From Limonium bicolor (taxonomy: Eukaryota; Streptophyta; Magnoliopsida; Caryophyllales; Plumbaginaceae), in NCBI GenBank assembly GCA_023374045.1, contig CM041776.1:40864171-40928170 (forward strand): a stretch of 64,000 bases of DNA. The letters run 5' to 3'. Made by a program: the position numbers and the translations under genes. The notes below the pieces were generated by a model that was not told the origin of the DNA, ran no database searches, and saw only the letters and a list, made by a program, of their open reading frames with translations. Shown here in pieces: positions 21,951-35,493 of this stretch (positions within the stretch are counted from its first letter, which is position 1; each line of letters opens with the position of its first letter).

Positions 21951-22270
21951 TGTCCGAACTTGTGTCCGAGCTTCCAAGTTCGGACACAAGCCGTGACTTT
22001 AGACAGAAAACAGACACATGTCCGAACTTGTGTCCGGACTTCGGAAGTTCGGACATGAGTCGAGGAAAATCCTAACCAGAAGTCCATACGTCCGAACATG
22101 TGTCCGGACTTCCCAAGTTCGGACACAGTTCGAGGATAATCCCTAAGAATAACAGGTGCGTCCGAACTTCCAAATTCGGACGGTAGTTCGGACACTACCT
22201 AAAATCCAGAAAACTGTAAGCGTAACAGGGCATGTCCGAGCTTCCAAGTTCGGACGGAAGTTCGGACGTG
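21951..22270. repeat. Mid-LTR hairpin array of B (5' LTR copy), five units
   Basis: Same five units as 11601-11922, with arms GTCCGAACTT and AAGTTCGGAC. Confidence 0.9.
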
Positions 22271-24182
22271 CCATTATACTCAATTTCTAAGCCTTTAAAC
22301 ACTTAACCCAATTCCTCCAAAGCCTCCTAATGCTTCCTAACAACCTTTGGTATCCTTATATCCACATACAACATTCATGAAACTCATTTTCTAATTCCTT
22401 AAACCTTTACTTATTTCTTCACAAAATTCCTAACACTTACAACATTTTACACTAGGTTTCTAAATGGTGTTTCTCACCCATGATAACTACTATCCCAAAA
22501 TGCTTTCTCCTCATCTTAACATCATCTCCCAAGCATTATTCTCACACCAATCCTTATGTCCTCTTGAAGTTCTTTTCCAAGTTACACTTTCTCTTATTTA
22601 CCAAAGTTTGCCTAAGTCTTTACCTAAGTCCCAAAATGACTTTGGTACATACTAAAATCTCAAGCTCATGCCTAAGTCCTTGTTACATCCTAAATCACCT
22701 TAATGCATGTTTCCTACACAAGAACAACACTTAACCATTTTAAATACTCCTTAACTTATCAAACTCATTTTAACACCTAGAACTTCACATTTGTTACCTA
22801 AATTTCATAGGTTCTCCTAGAACATTACTAAACCAAAACACATTGTTTTTACCAACAAACAACCAAGAACACTAAAAATCCATCAAGTACTTATTATACA
22901 CAAACTTCACTCACAAGGCACTACATCACAATATAGTGCACAATTTAAATTGCATGGCACTTAGGCCCTTAAATGACATGGCTCTTAGGCCCTTAAATGC
23001 ACAAATCATAAACACTGAATTTCCACAATATATTTGCCTTTAACCTGCAAATACACTCAACAACACATATGCCTTTTACTAAGCTCTTGGGAACACTTTA
23101 CTAAGTCATTCACCATTGGCTCTTTAGGTAGTTTTAATAAGCATTTATAAGCTCATTTCTCCTAAGGCATTAAAACAACATTAGGTTAGTAGATTTACCT
23201 CTTTTGCAAAATAACTTCTTTCTTGTTTCCTTTAGAAAACCGATAGAGTACTTGATTCTTTGACAAGTTCTAAACAATATACAAACATTATAATGAGTAT
23301 TCAAGCTATAAGCTCCATCTCATTGTAAACCCTAGTTTTACATTGTTTCAAAAACATTAATGTAGTTGTTTTACCTTGCTCTTTGAAGAGAGTTTGAATA
23401 TCTAGCAAGAGAGGACTCCACCTAGTCCATGAAGGTTGGAATGAAGCTAGAACAAAGTCACATAAAAAGCTCCTTCAATGTGTATTTTCGGACATGACAA
23501 AAACAAGGAGGAAATGAAGTTTTTATTTGAGATTCCTTACCTAGAAGTCAAGGAGAGTAACAATATGTAAAAACAAGCTCAAGCTCCTTCAATGGAGAAA
23601 CTCCATGGACCGAAATGGTTGTCTTGGACTTTTGAAAGATAGGAATGAAGAGCTTGATGAGAGGAAGAGATTGGTGGTGTTTGTTTTTGATTTGGACAAG
23701 TGAGCAAGGTTTTACAAGAGATCAAAGTGGGAGTTTCAATGGGTGTGTGTATTACCGTGAGAGAACAGCAGAAGAAGAAGGAAGAAGAGAGGTGGGAAAC
23801 CGTGTGAGCAAGGAAAGAAAATGAGAGAATGAAGATTGGTTTAACTTTAGAAGATATTTGTAGTTTAAAGCAAATAGTACATTCTTAGTCATCATTATTT
23901 ACTTAACAAATTAACAGAGGGTGGTGAGTCACCAAACCTTAGAAAACCGGCCCCAAATAATGAGGGTAATATAGTCTTTGTTTGTCAATTTAATTACTTA
24001 TACAAACATATGTTACAAAATAGCTTATAAAAGTTACTATTCATAAAACAAGGCACATAGAAGTGAAATTTTTGATTTCCCACTAATATAGACACCCAAA
24101 TGTGATATTATATAGTACACATATATTTAAGAGTAATGATGGACATCTAGCCACTCAAAACTCATTTACAAGACAATTTTTC

Positions 24183-24218
24183 AAAAATGTGCTTTAAGAC
24201 TCCTTAAAGCACATTTTT
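24183..24218. repeat. LTR-start hairpin in B 5' LTR
   Basis: Perfect 15-bp arms (AAAAATGTGCTTTAA and TTAAAGCACATTTTT) around a six-base loop, about 261 bp from the LTR start. Related hairpins lie at similar places in H1, J, K, L and M. Confidence 0.85.
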
Positions 24219-24479
24219 GTTTAAACTTGTTTTCAAGCTTGGTTTTCTTTGGTAATTGATTAATATGTTCATTAGTGTATAAATGAGGTCTTGGTAAGTT
24301 CATTAGGTCTTAACCAAGTTTATCCCAAGCTTAGAGCACATTTTGGCTCTTATTGACTTTAAAGCACATTTTGTGTTTCCTTTTGTTTAAATTTGTTTAC
24401 TAATGTTTCTAAGACTCTTTTAGTCTTAATACACCATATTTAAGTGTTTAAACAATATATTAAGGTTTGGGGTATTTCA

Positions 24480-27400
24480 ATGCACCCTCGGACCATTCAG
24501 TTATTTGGTCGAGAGTATGCAATTCGTTCCATACAAATAGTTCAATATTGAAACTGTAAAAACAACAATATATATGCAGTAATCTCAAAAACAAACAAGC
24601 CCCCGGCTTCACACATACATCGTAATAAAACACTGAAAGCGTTTACAGCGCTTATATGAGTACAGAGACTCCATTCCAAAAAAAAATAATTCATAATTGA
24701 GTTCAGCGACTCACTCGACAGACACCCAACCACAATCCACACATGAGTACGGTGACTCGACACCAGTTCACACACACAATATGAGCACAATGGCTCGTTC
24801 AACAAATCCACCAAACATACACCACATAACACAAAGCACAACCAACGAACAACAAGGCGAAGTAACGAGAATTATAAACGAGTATGAACTCTCGTTCTTT
24901 GGCATGCAGCCCAATAATGTTCGCCTAATGTGCGAGGTTAATATAGTCGTTCGTAATTGTTCAGTCATGTCTAATGACACGTCTCGTTAGAACGACGTGT
25001 CTCTAAGTTACCCATCTTATGGCGGGTCCCCCGGCATAGCCACTCCAGCAGTAGAGTCTCCGTCCTACGAACAATCTGTAGTTCGTTGGAAATTTATCCA
25101 GATACTTACAGCTACCACACGGTGTCCTAGTATCGTTAATGGATCACAGGCACAGCAAGAGCCACATCATGATAAACTTATCTATACGATCGCATCGCTT
25201 TACTATCTTTTTTTTTCTAAACAGCAGACCAAGGTGTAGTCCAATCCTGAGTATGCGACTCGGGATCCAGTGCTAGATACAAGAGCGCGTTAAAGAGGCC
25301 AATGTCCGTATAAGTCTCAGATATTTTATATATCTTATTATCCGAAGGCTACAACGTTTTACTTACGTTCCTTATATTACACATATAAGATAGCATCATT
25401 GCCGCTAGTTCGTTTTTATAATATGGTTCATATATACGAACGGTACTGTTATCGCACAACAGTAATAATAAAGCAGCATTATACACAACTCAAGCATATT
25501 AATTCACACAAGCAGACATTCAATTTATCACAGATTTTCACAACAAGTCTGAATGAGGAAATCCTCAGAGACAATCAAGCCACATAAATAACATACCGTT
25601 CACCCTGAAAGTATTCGGTGGAGTATGATCAGCTAGATCCGATGCTCCTCGTGTCGTCTCTAACAATCTATCAATATGCATCACACCATGCATCAGCATC
25701 ATATAACAGTACACTACGGCACCCCGTACCGTTACTAATCCATCCAGTTATTCCCCGTTGTTAGCTATAAACGTCTGTCGGGTTTTCGGTTTAACTCAGG
25801 ATTGGAACAATGTTATATACATGCGTAGTCTTGTCTCGTATATTAATATACTTATTGTTGAACTTTGTTATCGCATGTAACTTAATATCCCTTGTATATC
25901 ATGTAGTTTGTTTCTACATGTATGTATATTCTTAATCATGCATTATACATTTGCCTTAGTATTATTTTCCTAAGGTTTGTTTCCCACATTTAATGGAGTA
26001 TAATTCATGTAACAGTACTTTTGGATTTATAAATCCTCATTTCCATGTACACTCCTAACATTAGACTTCCATATCTAATGTTTGTAATTCCTTTTCCCCT
26101 TTTACCCCGTATATCATTTTAATTATGATATACATGGTTATTAAACCATATTATATTTTCTACTCCATAACATATATTTATTTGTATATATGATTATGGG
26201 ACTTATTTGTTTATATGGAAGTCTTTATAAATATATATTCATTCCTTTTAATGAATACCTCTTATTATAAATGTTATACCTCTTATAACACTTAAAAACC
26301 ATATTATAAATTTCATAAAAAATATTAATATTTCCGAACAGCACCTATGTTCTTAATTATTTACAAAAAATCCACCACATAATTTATACCAATGTTATAT
26401 TATAGTTATATAACATATTTTGACAACTATGTCATTAAGAAATTATAACTTATAGTTATATATTGTTATAAATACCAAACAGCCTTAAAACTCTCGATAT
26501 TAATTAATTCCACCAAACTTCCATAATTTAAACTCAACCCAAATTATATTTCCTTGTTACAACTATAGTATTATACCTTATATTATAATCCTTATTTCTT
26601 ATATAATTATAACCCATGGTTATATTTTCTCAAAATAACCGAACCGACCATGGTCTACTTAAATATTTTCCCCACTTAACTTTCTATATTCACCAATTTC
26701 CCCTCTTTATAAACATATAGTTTCCTTAATTCCATAAAACCATATTTATACATATGTCCTCATAAAACCTTGTATATAATTAAAAAATCGCCACCCAACT
26801 ATACCAAAAGGTTATAAACATTATTCCTAACCTTTTACTTTCTCTCAAATCTCAATTTTAAACATATGTTACCCATTTGTAACAATATTATGAAATACTT
26901 GTATTATACTTATTTAATTATATTACACTCCATTAAACCAAATCCAATTCCTAAAAATTCCTAAAACTTAAGGTTTGTACTAAACTCCTTTTAGTACCCC
27001 AAGTTTTCGAAAATCACAATACCACCCCAAGTATAAATCTTTTACAATTTATAAGTATTATTATAAGGTAGTATTTTAATTTCTTAATTTTCCAAAAACT
27101 TGGTCAAAGTCTCCTATATAGTCAACTTGACTTTAATACCAAATGGGAACCAATTTTTCCGGTAATCACTAATAATAGCCTATACTTTTCTATTTTTACA
27201 ATTTTGACAAAACTTTATAAAATGTCATAATTTTTATTAATTCATTTAAAAAAAAAACCTAAATTGCTCTAAATTAAGCCCACGGCTTTCTAATTTCCTA
27301 GTAATTACGAATTGGCCCCAATTTAATTATAAGCATAAATAAACTAATAGGCTTATAACTTAAATTAAAATGGCCTAATGACATGGCTTATTAAACCTTG

Positions 27401-29047
27401 AACTTGCAAAATAAATTACAAATAAATGTCTCAAAATATAGCATATATTTTCGGCTCACTTTGATTTAATTATTTTCCACATAATGTCATAATTTGACCA
27501 TTATGTTAATTAAATCTATTAAAACTAGCTTAATTTATCTTAGCCATTTTTTCCATTTTAGGTCAATATGACCTATATTTGTAATTTCACTCTCGGCCAT
27601 ATATATATATATGCTTAAAAATTATAAAAATCATAAGTTTAAGGTGATTATACCTTGATTAATCCTTGTATGAGCTCGGTCACTTGTAGGAAAATTCACC
27701 ACTTGATTTAGACATGTTTAATACAAAAAACAAGATATGGTTACACTCCAAGCTTGAGCTTAACCATAAGGAATAAATGTAAGATTTAAGGCAAAAATCA
27801 CCTTAAAAATGCAAGGAGTGTTCAAGATGGTTTCGACCTGAACCAAACACACCACAAGGTGTTAGATCCACCATATTGACATAGGAAATAGCTAGATCTA
27901 AACAAACTCTCTTGTTATTAGGTTTTACCTTGGGAAAATGCCTTAAAAGAGAGTATTTCCCTTGGATCTTGGTCACCCTTGCTCCAAATGGCTAACCAAC
28001 TGAATGAATATGTAAATATGAAGATTATAAGTGTATAAACTCATAAAAAAACAGAAGAAAGAAACCGCATGAAGAGTGGAGGTTCTTAAGGTATGTTTTT
28101 ACCTTAAATTGTAGATTTGAACAACTTTGGTCCCTCTACTGGTCTCAACCGAGTTTAGCTCTTTTTATAACCTTATAACACTGAGAATAAGCCATAGGAA
28201 TTGATGAGCCACGAAATCTAAGTGTTGGTAGTGAAGAGATGAAGAAAAAGGGCTAAAAATGACATTAAAACACTTACCTTAAGAGCTTAGGAGCTAGGTT
28301 TGCCTTCCAAGCTCAAGAACAAGCCTTGAGAGCTTCAAAGGAAGGGAGGAACTCGGCTGGGCAAGGTGGAATCGGACAAGGAAGAAAGGAGAAGGTGGGA
28401 AAGGTTTGAATTAATGAAAAAAGTAAAGTTACTATTGCAAATTGAACATTAGGTAGTAATTTGTCTCATAATCATTGCAAGCTGTCTCCTCTCTTATTTC
28501 CAGCCAATTTCCATGGTCCAAGTGGGTCAATTAATTGACCATTGACCATACTTGGTCAATATTGACTCATGCGGGCCCCACTTTAGGGTTTTATTAATAT
28601 TTTAATATTAATTTGTAAAAATTCGTAAATTTCTGGAATTAAATTCCTAATATGATACAATATGATAAAATATCATATTTAAGGATAATTATAATTTTTA
28701 AGCCCATTAAAAATCAATTTAAAAGGCAATCTCACAAAAACGTGCTTTAAGGAGTTTTAGCGCACATTTTTGTGTCACAGGGTGTTCCTGAGCTTAGTTC
28801 TCCTTGAGAACGGTTTTGTTGTGTTCCTTACTTCATTATAATACTTAGGAATCCCCTTTGGATCCTATTTGAGGTCATACAACCTTTATGGTGTCTTAAA
28901 GCACATTTTTGGCTTTACCGATCTTAAGGCGTGTTTTGCCTTGTTGAGATCTTTTAGATTGTTCCCCAACAGTATTTAGATGTTTAATAATCATCTTAGA
29001 TCATTAATAGATCATTTAATTATATTTTAAAGGTTAGGGGTATTTCA
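24480..29047 (-). mobile_element. Solo LTR H1, right part
   Basis: 4568 bp, continuing 9227-9636. The first 0.8 kb matches H2 (47680-48500, inverted). The rest, up to GGGGTATTTCA at 29047, corresponds to the part of H2 outside the window. It includes the GAGT...ACTC repeats (24655-24800), very AT-rich DNA at about 25800-27650, and an LTR-start hairpin near 28738-28772. I see no gene; short open frames such as 24697-24990 have no recognisable domain. Confidence 0.85.
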
Positions 29048-29052
29048 TGGTT
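29048..29052. repeat. Target site duplication of H1 (right)
   Basis: TGGTT, identical to 9222-9226. Confidence 0.9.
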
Positions 29053-29500
29053 GGTTAGCCAGGTTCCGCGACTGCTAAGCATGTCGCCCCATGTTGTTGC
29101 ATGTTGTAGTCTCCTTATGGTTGGAGTTCTCATTCTACCACTATTAAGTGCGGGTATTGTTGTTCAACCGGGATCCATTTCCGGAACTTCCATTTCTTGG
29201 AATCTACTACTTGTCAAGTTCTTGTTTACCGTGTGATTGTTTCACAACTGCCAGATCGGGTTTTCCCGAGTATGAGAGGACCTTCCTTCTCTCTGGCGTA
29301 CTTTCCCAAGTTATGCATAGGGGTTTGTGGAGGGTGGGTCTGGCATTGTAGGTATCCGGTACTCACCGGGAATTCCTATCTAGCATATCTATAATGCTAA
29401 CACTCAGCCCTTAGCCCTAAGCTTCTAAATCCTAACTCGGTATTTCCTAAACTCGGTATTTCCAGTCATCAAAGCGATACTTCGCTCTGATACCACTTTT
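29053..29500 (-). mobile_element. Element J internal region, proximal part, with primer site
   Basis: The 5' end of J's internal region on the minus strand, similar to K 35477-35925. It includes the iMet primer site at 29484-29495, overlapped by the hairpin (one arm mismatch here, AAAGCGA), and the TACCGAG/TAGGAA leader repeats. No coding potential. Confidence 0.85.
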
Positions 29501-31320
29501 TGTAACACCCCTACCGTTAATACTGTCATTACCGTCTAATCTCCTCATACTTCCAGATTCACGCAGCGGTACATACTTGCATACGGTGGGTGATACAATG
29601 CCGTTAGTCATCCACGTGACTAACAAAGCTACTACTACTACGTACAACATCGGTCTGATGGACCGGATATCCGAGTACTACACACTTACAATACATACTC
29701 CAATTACCAAACAAGTACTAGAACTCCCATTCATTACAATACTCCATAAGTTCAATACAATGTAATACACCGAGTTTACTAAGTTCCAAATACAAACACA
29801 ATACTCCTTCCAAGTTCATATATACTCATCAAGAGTCTAACCACTACCCATTCCTCACAAGCTACTTACTTTCTAAGTACAAGGGGTGTGCCACTTAGTA
29901 CGCTTATACATTTTACTTCTAACTATCCAAGTGTAGCCACCGGTCTCTTACCTTGACCATATCCACTTCGGGTACCTGCACACTAAAAACGTTCCCCCTA
30001 GCGGGTCAGCTTACGCTGAATATGACTTCCGCATACCCCGCGTACTAGCGAAGGTACGCCGACCACTTGGTCGAATACATGCAATTAATTTCATTCAAAC
30101 ATACATGCATACATGTTCTCATACACAATACTACAATACTTTACGCAAGGAATACACATATACACTCCAATACACACCAGGAGATTATACAAGTCCAACA
30201 ATACTTACTCACCTTCTTCTGAAGTACACATTCACGATACCTACACATTACATACTCACTCCATACTCAATACGCAATACGGAGATACACTTCTCCAATC
30301 CATACATAAGGCTTGTTAGCTTCTTTACACACCCGGGTTAATCGGGTGTACAATACTCCTTTACTCAAGGTCGAGACTTACGCTAGTCAAGACCAATACA
30401 CATACGATACTTTATTTCTTACTTACTTTACTCAAGTCAAGTCGGTATGACCTCCGGGGAGGGATTACTACATCCCACCACCGGGCTTTAGGGTGGCCCA
30501 CTAATCTAGGATGCTACCCATTCAAGGGATTTGGTCCATGGAAAAGATTACAGCCAGGATTCGGATCCAACCTCTTGTGTTTCCTTATCCTCACACGTGG
30601 CCGAAACTATATCGGACTTCTACTCATTCCATTTTACTCATTACTCAAGTTAGGAGTTAGATGGTTAGGAATTAGTAGAAGTCGTTACTTCCATACCATA
30701 CATCAATACACTACTCCAGTACACAACATTTACATATGCTCTTCATCCTCATTCATATATTTCATGAATTATACGATCAAGATGTTGAAGAGGATACATC
30801 CAGAACAATATAGTTGAAACACAATTAAGTGCAATAAAAGTCCGATTCGTGCATTTATCTTGTTTAAGTGATCACATAAGCACAAAAATCGGGGTAACCA
30901 GGTTAGGATACAGAGCATGAAGAAATCATACCTTGTTCTGGAATTTACTTTACCGGGTGTCTCCTTGTTCCTTAGTCCTTACTTGTTCCTCGAGTCCTAG
31001 TCTCGAACCAATGACTACATGCCAAGTGGTTCAATTAATACTAAGTATTACAATACATGCATAATTGCTACTCCCATACTTACCCCGTTATCCCGTTGTT
31101 TCGGTTTAACTTAGTGTTCTTATACTCACTATTTTCTTAATTTGTCTTCTTACTCACACGTGTATTTCCTTACTATTTCATTCCATTAATGATGCACTAC
31201 TACATATACATATACATATGTGTATAGGTATATATATATACATATGATAACTATAATCATAATCATTATTTTATTTTATTTTATTTTTGTTTTGACTCGA
31301 CCGACCTTACCCAGGGTCGG
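29501..31320 (-). repeat. Element J 5' LTR, first part
   Basis: Starts TGTAACACCCCTACCG next to the primer site and continues at 45253-47679. K splits it inside the first unit of the hairpin array. Near-identical to the first part of the window (30198-31320 versus 1-1120). The small open frames are also present in the other LTR and show no known domain. Confidence 0.9.
31316..31320. repeat. Target site duplication of K (left)
   Basis: GTCGG, repeated at 45248-45252. Confidence 0.92.
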
Positions 31321-34300
31321 TGAAATACCCCTAACTTAAATACAGGGATTAACATAATTCTAATATGTATTTAAGGGCCTAACAATGCCTAATTAATATT
31401 TGTAAGGAAAATAAATCCAAAGAAATAAAGAAGAAAGAAACGCTTAAAAGGCGAAAAACGCTAAATAAAGCGTTAATAACCATAGGAGGTATGAGACCTC
31501 GGTTAGCGTATTATATGGATTCCAAAGGTTTAATAAGACCTAAATAATATATGGAAACAACTCCCGAAGAAAACGGACCAAATAATGAATTAAAACACTA
31601 ATAGAGCTTTAGAGCGCGTTTTTCGAGAAAACCCGAAAACGTGACTTTAAGTGGTCAAACAGACCCGTAAAAATTTAAATCATTAAATAATAATTATAGG
31701 CATTTATGGAAGTTTGAATAACCAATAAAATAATTAAACAAGAAAATTCCGGAAAACGGGCCAGGTTAGTGAATAGTACCGAAAACGGGTAAAATAACGA
31801 GCGTTTTTCTGTAAAAAGAAAAAACGCTCCAACTAGTAATACTGAGTGGGACCAGATTTTTAATAAGTTAGATAACCCCCTCACACACACATGTAATAGC
31901 TAATTAAGTAAGAGAGCAAAAGAAAGTAAAGTGAAAAAGGTAAAAGTACCTTACATACTCTCACTCTCACTTTTCTTCTCTCTCCCATTCTTCTTCCCCA
32001 CCGTACTCCCTCTCTTTTCCCTTCCTCTGGCTGCGATTTGAGCTCCCCCTCTACAACCATGGAAGCTTCATCTTCTTCTCCTGCCATCTCCATTTGAGCT
32101 TCAATCACAAAAATAAGTACATATTTGGTAATCCCCTCATCCTCCTACATTTCCCTCTTTTCAAAATCGAAAAGGATGAGTTTCATCTCTATGGGTTTCC
32201 CCATTTGAAAGGAAAAGCACACCATGTGGGCTTGGAGTTCCTCTTTCAAAACAAGGTAAACAATCTACATGAAAAAACTCAGGTTTCCACCAACTCCTCT
32301 CATAACCGATTTTTACCACATATGATACCTTGTTTTTCTCTCTCTCTTTTGAGCATAATATCTACCTTGCAATGGTGGTGGATTCACCTTCTTGAACCAA
32401 GGGCTAAAACCCCTCTTAAAAGCTTCAAAAGGTAAACCCTAGAAATTGTGTTTTAACACTTTAAATGGATTAGCACTAATTTAAGGATTAGTATATTAAT
32501 TGTAGTTGTTTTGTGTTCATTGGATGATGGGAATGGAGTTTGGCAACTTCATTCCCCACATGGCCGATTTGGACAAGAAAGAAAGAAGAGGAGAATTGGG
32601 AGAAAGAATGAAGGAATTATAAGCTCAAGGTAAGGACTCTTTACTAATGTTAATTTTTAGTGCATTAGAGTAATGGGAATGGGTAAACCAATCTAAAGAA
32701 CCCAAATAATGTATTAGTAATGTAATTGAGGAAGTATTGATGTGCTAAAATTTTGTATGTGTGCTGGTAGGACCCTTGTATGGGTGTGGCTAGAATAGGA
32801 ATGATTTTGGTGAGAATGTGTATGTGTGGCTAAGTAAGAAAAGTAGATGAACTATGGCAAAATTTTGGTAGGAATATGTGCATTTATGGATGACTTGGTG
32901 AATGGGAGAACCAAGGTATGTATTGAGGATAGTAGAGATGTTTAATGACCATGGAGTAGTGATTATAGTATGAGAATGAAAGAATGTAAAATCTGCAACA
33001 AGAGTGTTGAATGGTATTGGAGGAACTAGGAGAACTTATGTACTTGACCTAGGGAATGAGTGTTGGACTTGAAGAGGTGAGATAATGCATTGTAGGCCTT
33101 GGAGATGGCATTAGGAGAGGAAATTATGTATGGAGGAAGTAGGGGCCAAAATCTGTGGCAAAGAGGTATCAAATTGTTAGAAGAGCTAGGAAAGATTAGT
33201 GTACAAGAATTGGTAAAAAGAATGTTGGACTTGGGTATAGAGGTACAATTGCTTGGGAATGAATTGGCATGGTAAGAGGAGGTGTTTGGGATGCTAGGAG
33301 TGACATTGGTGGAGGAAGTATTGGATGGTAGGAGTTGTAGTAAAATCTGTAGCATTAGAGAATGAAAAACTGTTATAGGTGTTGAGAGGAAGTGAGGAAA
33401 TTGTGTAAATTGGTTGATGGATTTAGTAATGAATATGATGGAGGGACTAAGGTGAATTAGAGGATTTAATTAGTGCTTAAACATGTAGGAAACATGTGGA
33501 AATGAGTAGGAAAAGATTGGGTGTGGATTGAGTAGAGTTTGAAGTTCAAAATGAGCAATTAAAATAAGTACTGGGCTGGACCGACCCTAGGACCGACCCT
33601 AGCAGGTCGGTCGACCCGAAAAATTGCAATCTCGGAAGCTTCTGCATCCGACCGACCCAGGAGACCGACCCTGACTGGGTCGGTCGAGTAGGAATTTTTG
33701 AAGGGAATTGCTTCTGTAACGGACCGACCCAAGGACCGACCCTGGCTGGGTCGGTCGGGTTGGAATTTCTGTAATTGGAGTCTCTGCAGCCGACCGACCC
33801 ATGGGTCCGACCCAGGGGGGTCGGTCGGGTCAAAACTTACAAAAAAAAAAACTAAAAGATTATGATTAGTATATATATATATGTATATGTAACCCACCTA
33901 TACATATGAGCATATATATGTAAGTATACCATTGTTAAACAATGAAAAGTAAGTAAATAAAATGTGAGTATAGGAATGTAAAGACTTAGTAAGTATGAGT
34001 TAGGAAACGTAAGGATAATCGAATTAAATTAATGATAGTTAGATTAATTATTCGATTGTATGTAAATCATAGGATTTGATTTGTGAACACCGGAGGAACG
34101 TTGGGATACAAGTACAACGGTGAAAGGTATGATTTCTTCATGCCCTGTATCCTAATCTGGTTACCCCGATTTGTGTGCTTATTTGACCACCTAATAAGAT
34201 AAATGCATGAATCGGATTATATTGCACTTACTTGTGCTTGTTTACATTGTTCTATATTTGTCTTGAACAATAGTTTGTATAATTCATGAAACATATGAAT

Positions 34301-35476
34301 GATGATGATGCGTATTGTATTTTGTAGTGTACTTGTATTGTAATGTATTCGTATGTATGTGTACATGGGTATTGTAGTATTGTGGCTTGGATGTTGACTT
34401 GTGCTAATTCCTAACTATCTAACTCCTAACTTAAGTGAGTAAATTGGAATGAGTACAAGTCCGATATAGCTTCGGCCACGCGTGAGGATGCGGAGTCACA
34501 AGAGGTTGGCTGCAATTCCTGACTCTTAAACTGGTCCGCGGCCCAAATCCCTTAAATGGGTAGCATCCCGGATTGGTGAGTCAAGTAAATCCCGGAGGTG
34601 GGACGGTGTAGTCCCCAGGGCCGGAGGTCCCGACGACTTAACTTGAGTAAGAGTAAGAGTAAGTAAGTATGGATCCGTAAGAGTATGTATGAGTATGTAT
34701 GTATGAAGTAACGAGTAAAAGAGTAATCTCCACCCGATTAACCCGGGTGGACCAATGAAGCTAACAAGAATTGTATTATGTGTATGTAATGAGTATGTGT
34801 ATTTCGGAAGAGGTAAGTATGTATTGGTTGGTTTATATTGTATTCCTTGTATGGACTGAAGTGTATGTATGTATGCCTTGCGTAAGTACTGTTGTATTGT
34901 GTATAAGAGCATGTATGCATGTATGCTTGTATGAAAATGAACCGCATGTATTCGACCAAGTGGTCGGCGTACCCTCACTAGTACGCGGGGTATGCGGTTA
35001 TCATGCTCGGCGAAAGCTGACCCCTTCGGGGGACATTTTTTAGTGTGCAGGTACCCGAAACGAATACGGTCAAGGAAGAGACCGGAAGCACACCCTGGTA
35101 TTTGGAAGTAAGTAGCGTGTGAGGAACGGGTAGTAAGTAGCCTCTTAGTGAGTATGTATGAACTTTGAAGAGATAGTACATTGTATAAGGATCCTAGTAA
35201 ACTCGGTATGTAGATTATACTGTATTGTACTTGGAGTACTGTATCGAACGGAGATTGTGGTAGCATCTGGTAAATGGAGAATGCATTGTAGATTTGTAGT
35301 ACTCGGGATTCCGGTCCATCAGACCGATGCTGTATGTAGAATCAGTAGCCTTGTTAGTCACGTGGGTGACTAACGGCATTGTATCACCCATTGTATGTAA
35401 ATATATATCCGCTGCGTGTATCTGATATGTAAGGAGGTTGGACGGTAAGCATGGTATTAATGGTAGGGGTGTTACA
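31321..35476 (+). repeat. Element K 5' LTR
   Basis: 4156 bp, TGAAATACC to GTGTTACA. The hairpin array is at 33578-33830, followed at 33870-33925 by TA-repeat DNA that could be a core promoter. The minus-strand open frame 34526-35266 (246 codons) is repeated in the 3' LTR (44291-45037) but is antisense, has no known domain and contains tandem-repeat-like TY/HT residues, so I do not call it a gene. Confidence 0.93.
33578..33830. repeat. Mid-LTR hairpin array of K (5' LTR), four units
   Basis: Units near 33578, 33650, 33721 and 33790. The arm is GACCGACCC, a second forward copy lies in the loop, and the closing arm is GGGTCGGTC. Repeated at about 43352-43597. Confidence 0.88.
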
Positions 35477-35481
35477 AAAAG

Positions 35482-35493
35482 TGGTATCAGAGC
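35482..35493 (+). promoter_or_regulatory. Primer binding site of K in a hairpin
   Basis: TGGTATCAGAGC, overlapped by a perfect stem ATCAGAGCGA/TCGCTCTGAT with an AGTA loop (35486-35509). Confidence 0.92.

Larger units (their letters stand above)
10196..24479 (-). mobile_element. Element B: Ty3/Gypsy (Tekay/Del-like) retrotransposon carrying an AlkB domain
   Basis: Complete 14,284-bp element on the minus strand. Order in element sense: 5' LTR 20558-24479, tRNA-iMet primer site 20541-20552, gag 20340 to 18882 in three blocks, AlkB domain 18752-17996, protease 17812 to about 17190, RT, RNase H, integrase, chromodomain-like tail ending at 14461, polypurine tract near 14146-14160, and 3' LTR 10196-14145. 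Domain order (integrase after RNase H) is Gypsy-type. The tail and the long LTRs fit Tekay/Del chromoviruses. Numerous frameshifts show that this copy is inactive. The right flank is H1 sequence. The left end carries an inverted 559-bp fragment of the same element, so no target duplication can be paired. Confidence 0.9.
20558..24479 (-). repeat. Element B 5' LTR
   Basis: 3922 bp, paired with 10196-14145. It contains the hairpin array at 21951-22270, a TATATAAG box at 21859-21866 and a perfect 15-bp-arm hairpin at 24183-24218. No gene; short open frames such as 21920-22195 are products of the hairpin array. Confidence 0.95.

Noticed and set aside
34526..35266. 246-codon minus-strand open frame in both K LTRs (also 44291-45037)
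   Set aside because: It is antisense to K, has no recognisable domain and is rich in short tyrosine/threonine/histidine repeats from ATAC-type DNA. Its presence in both LTRs only reflects LTR duplication.
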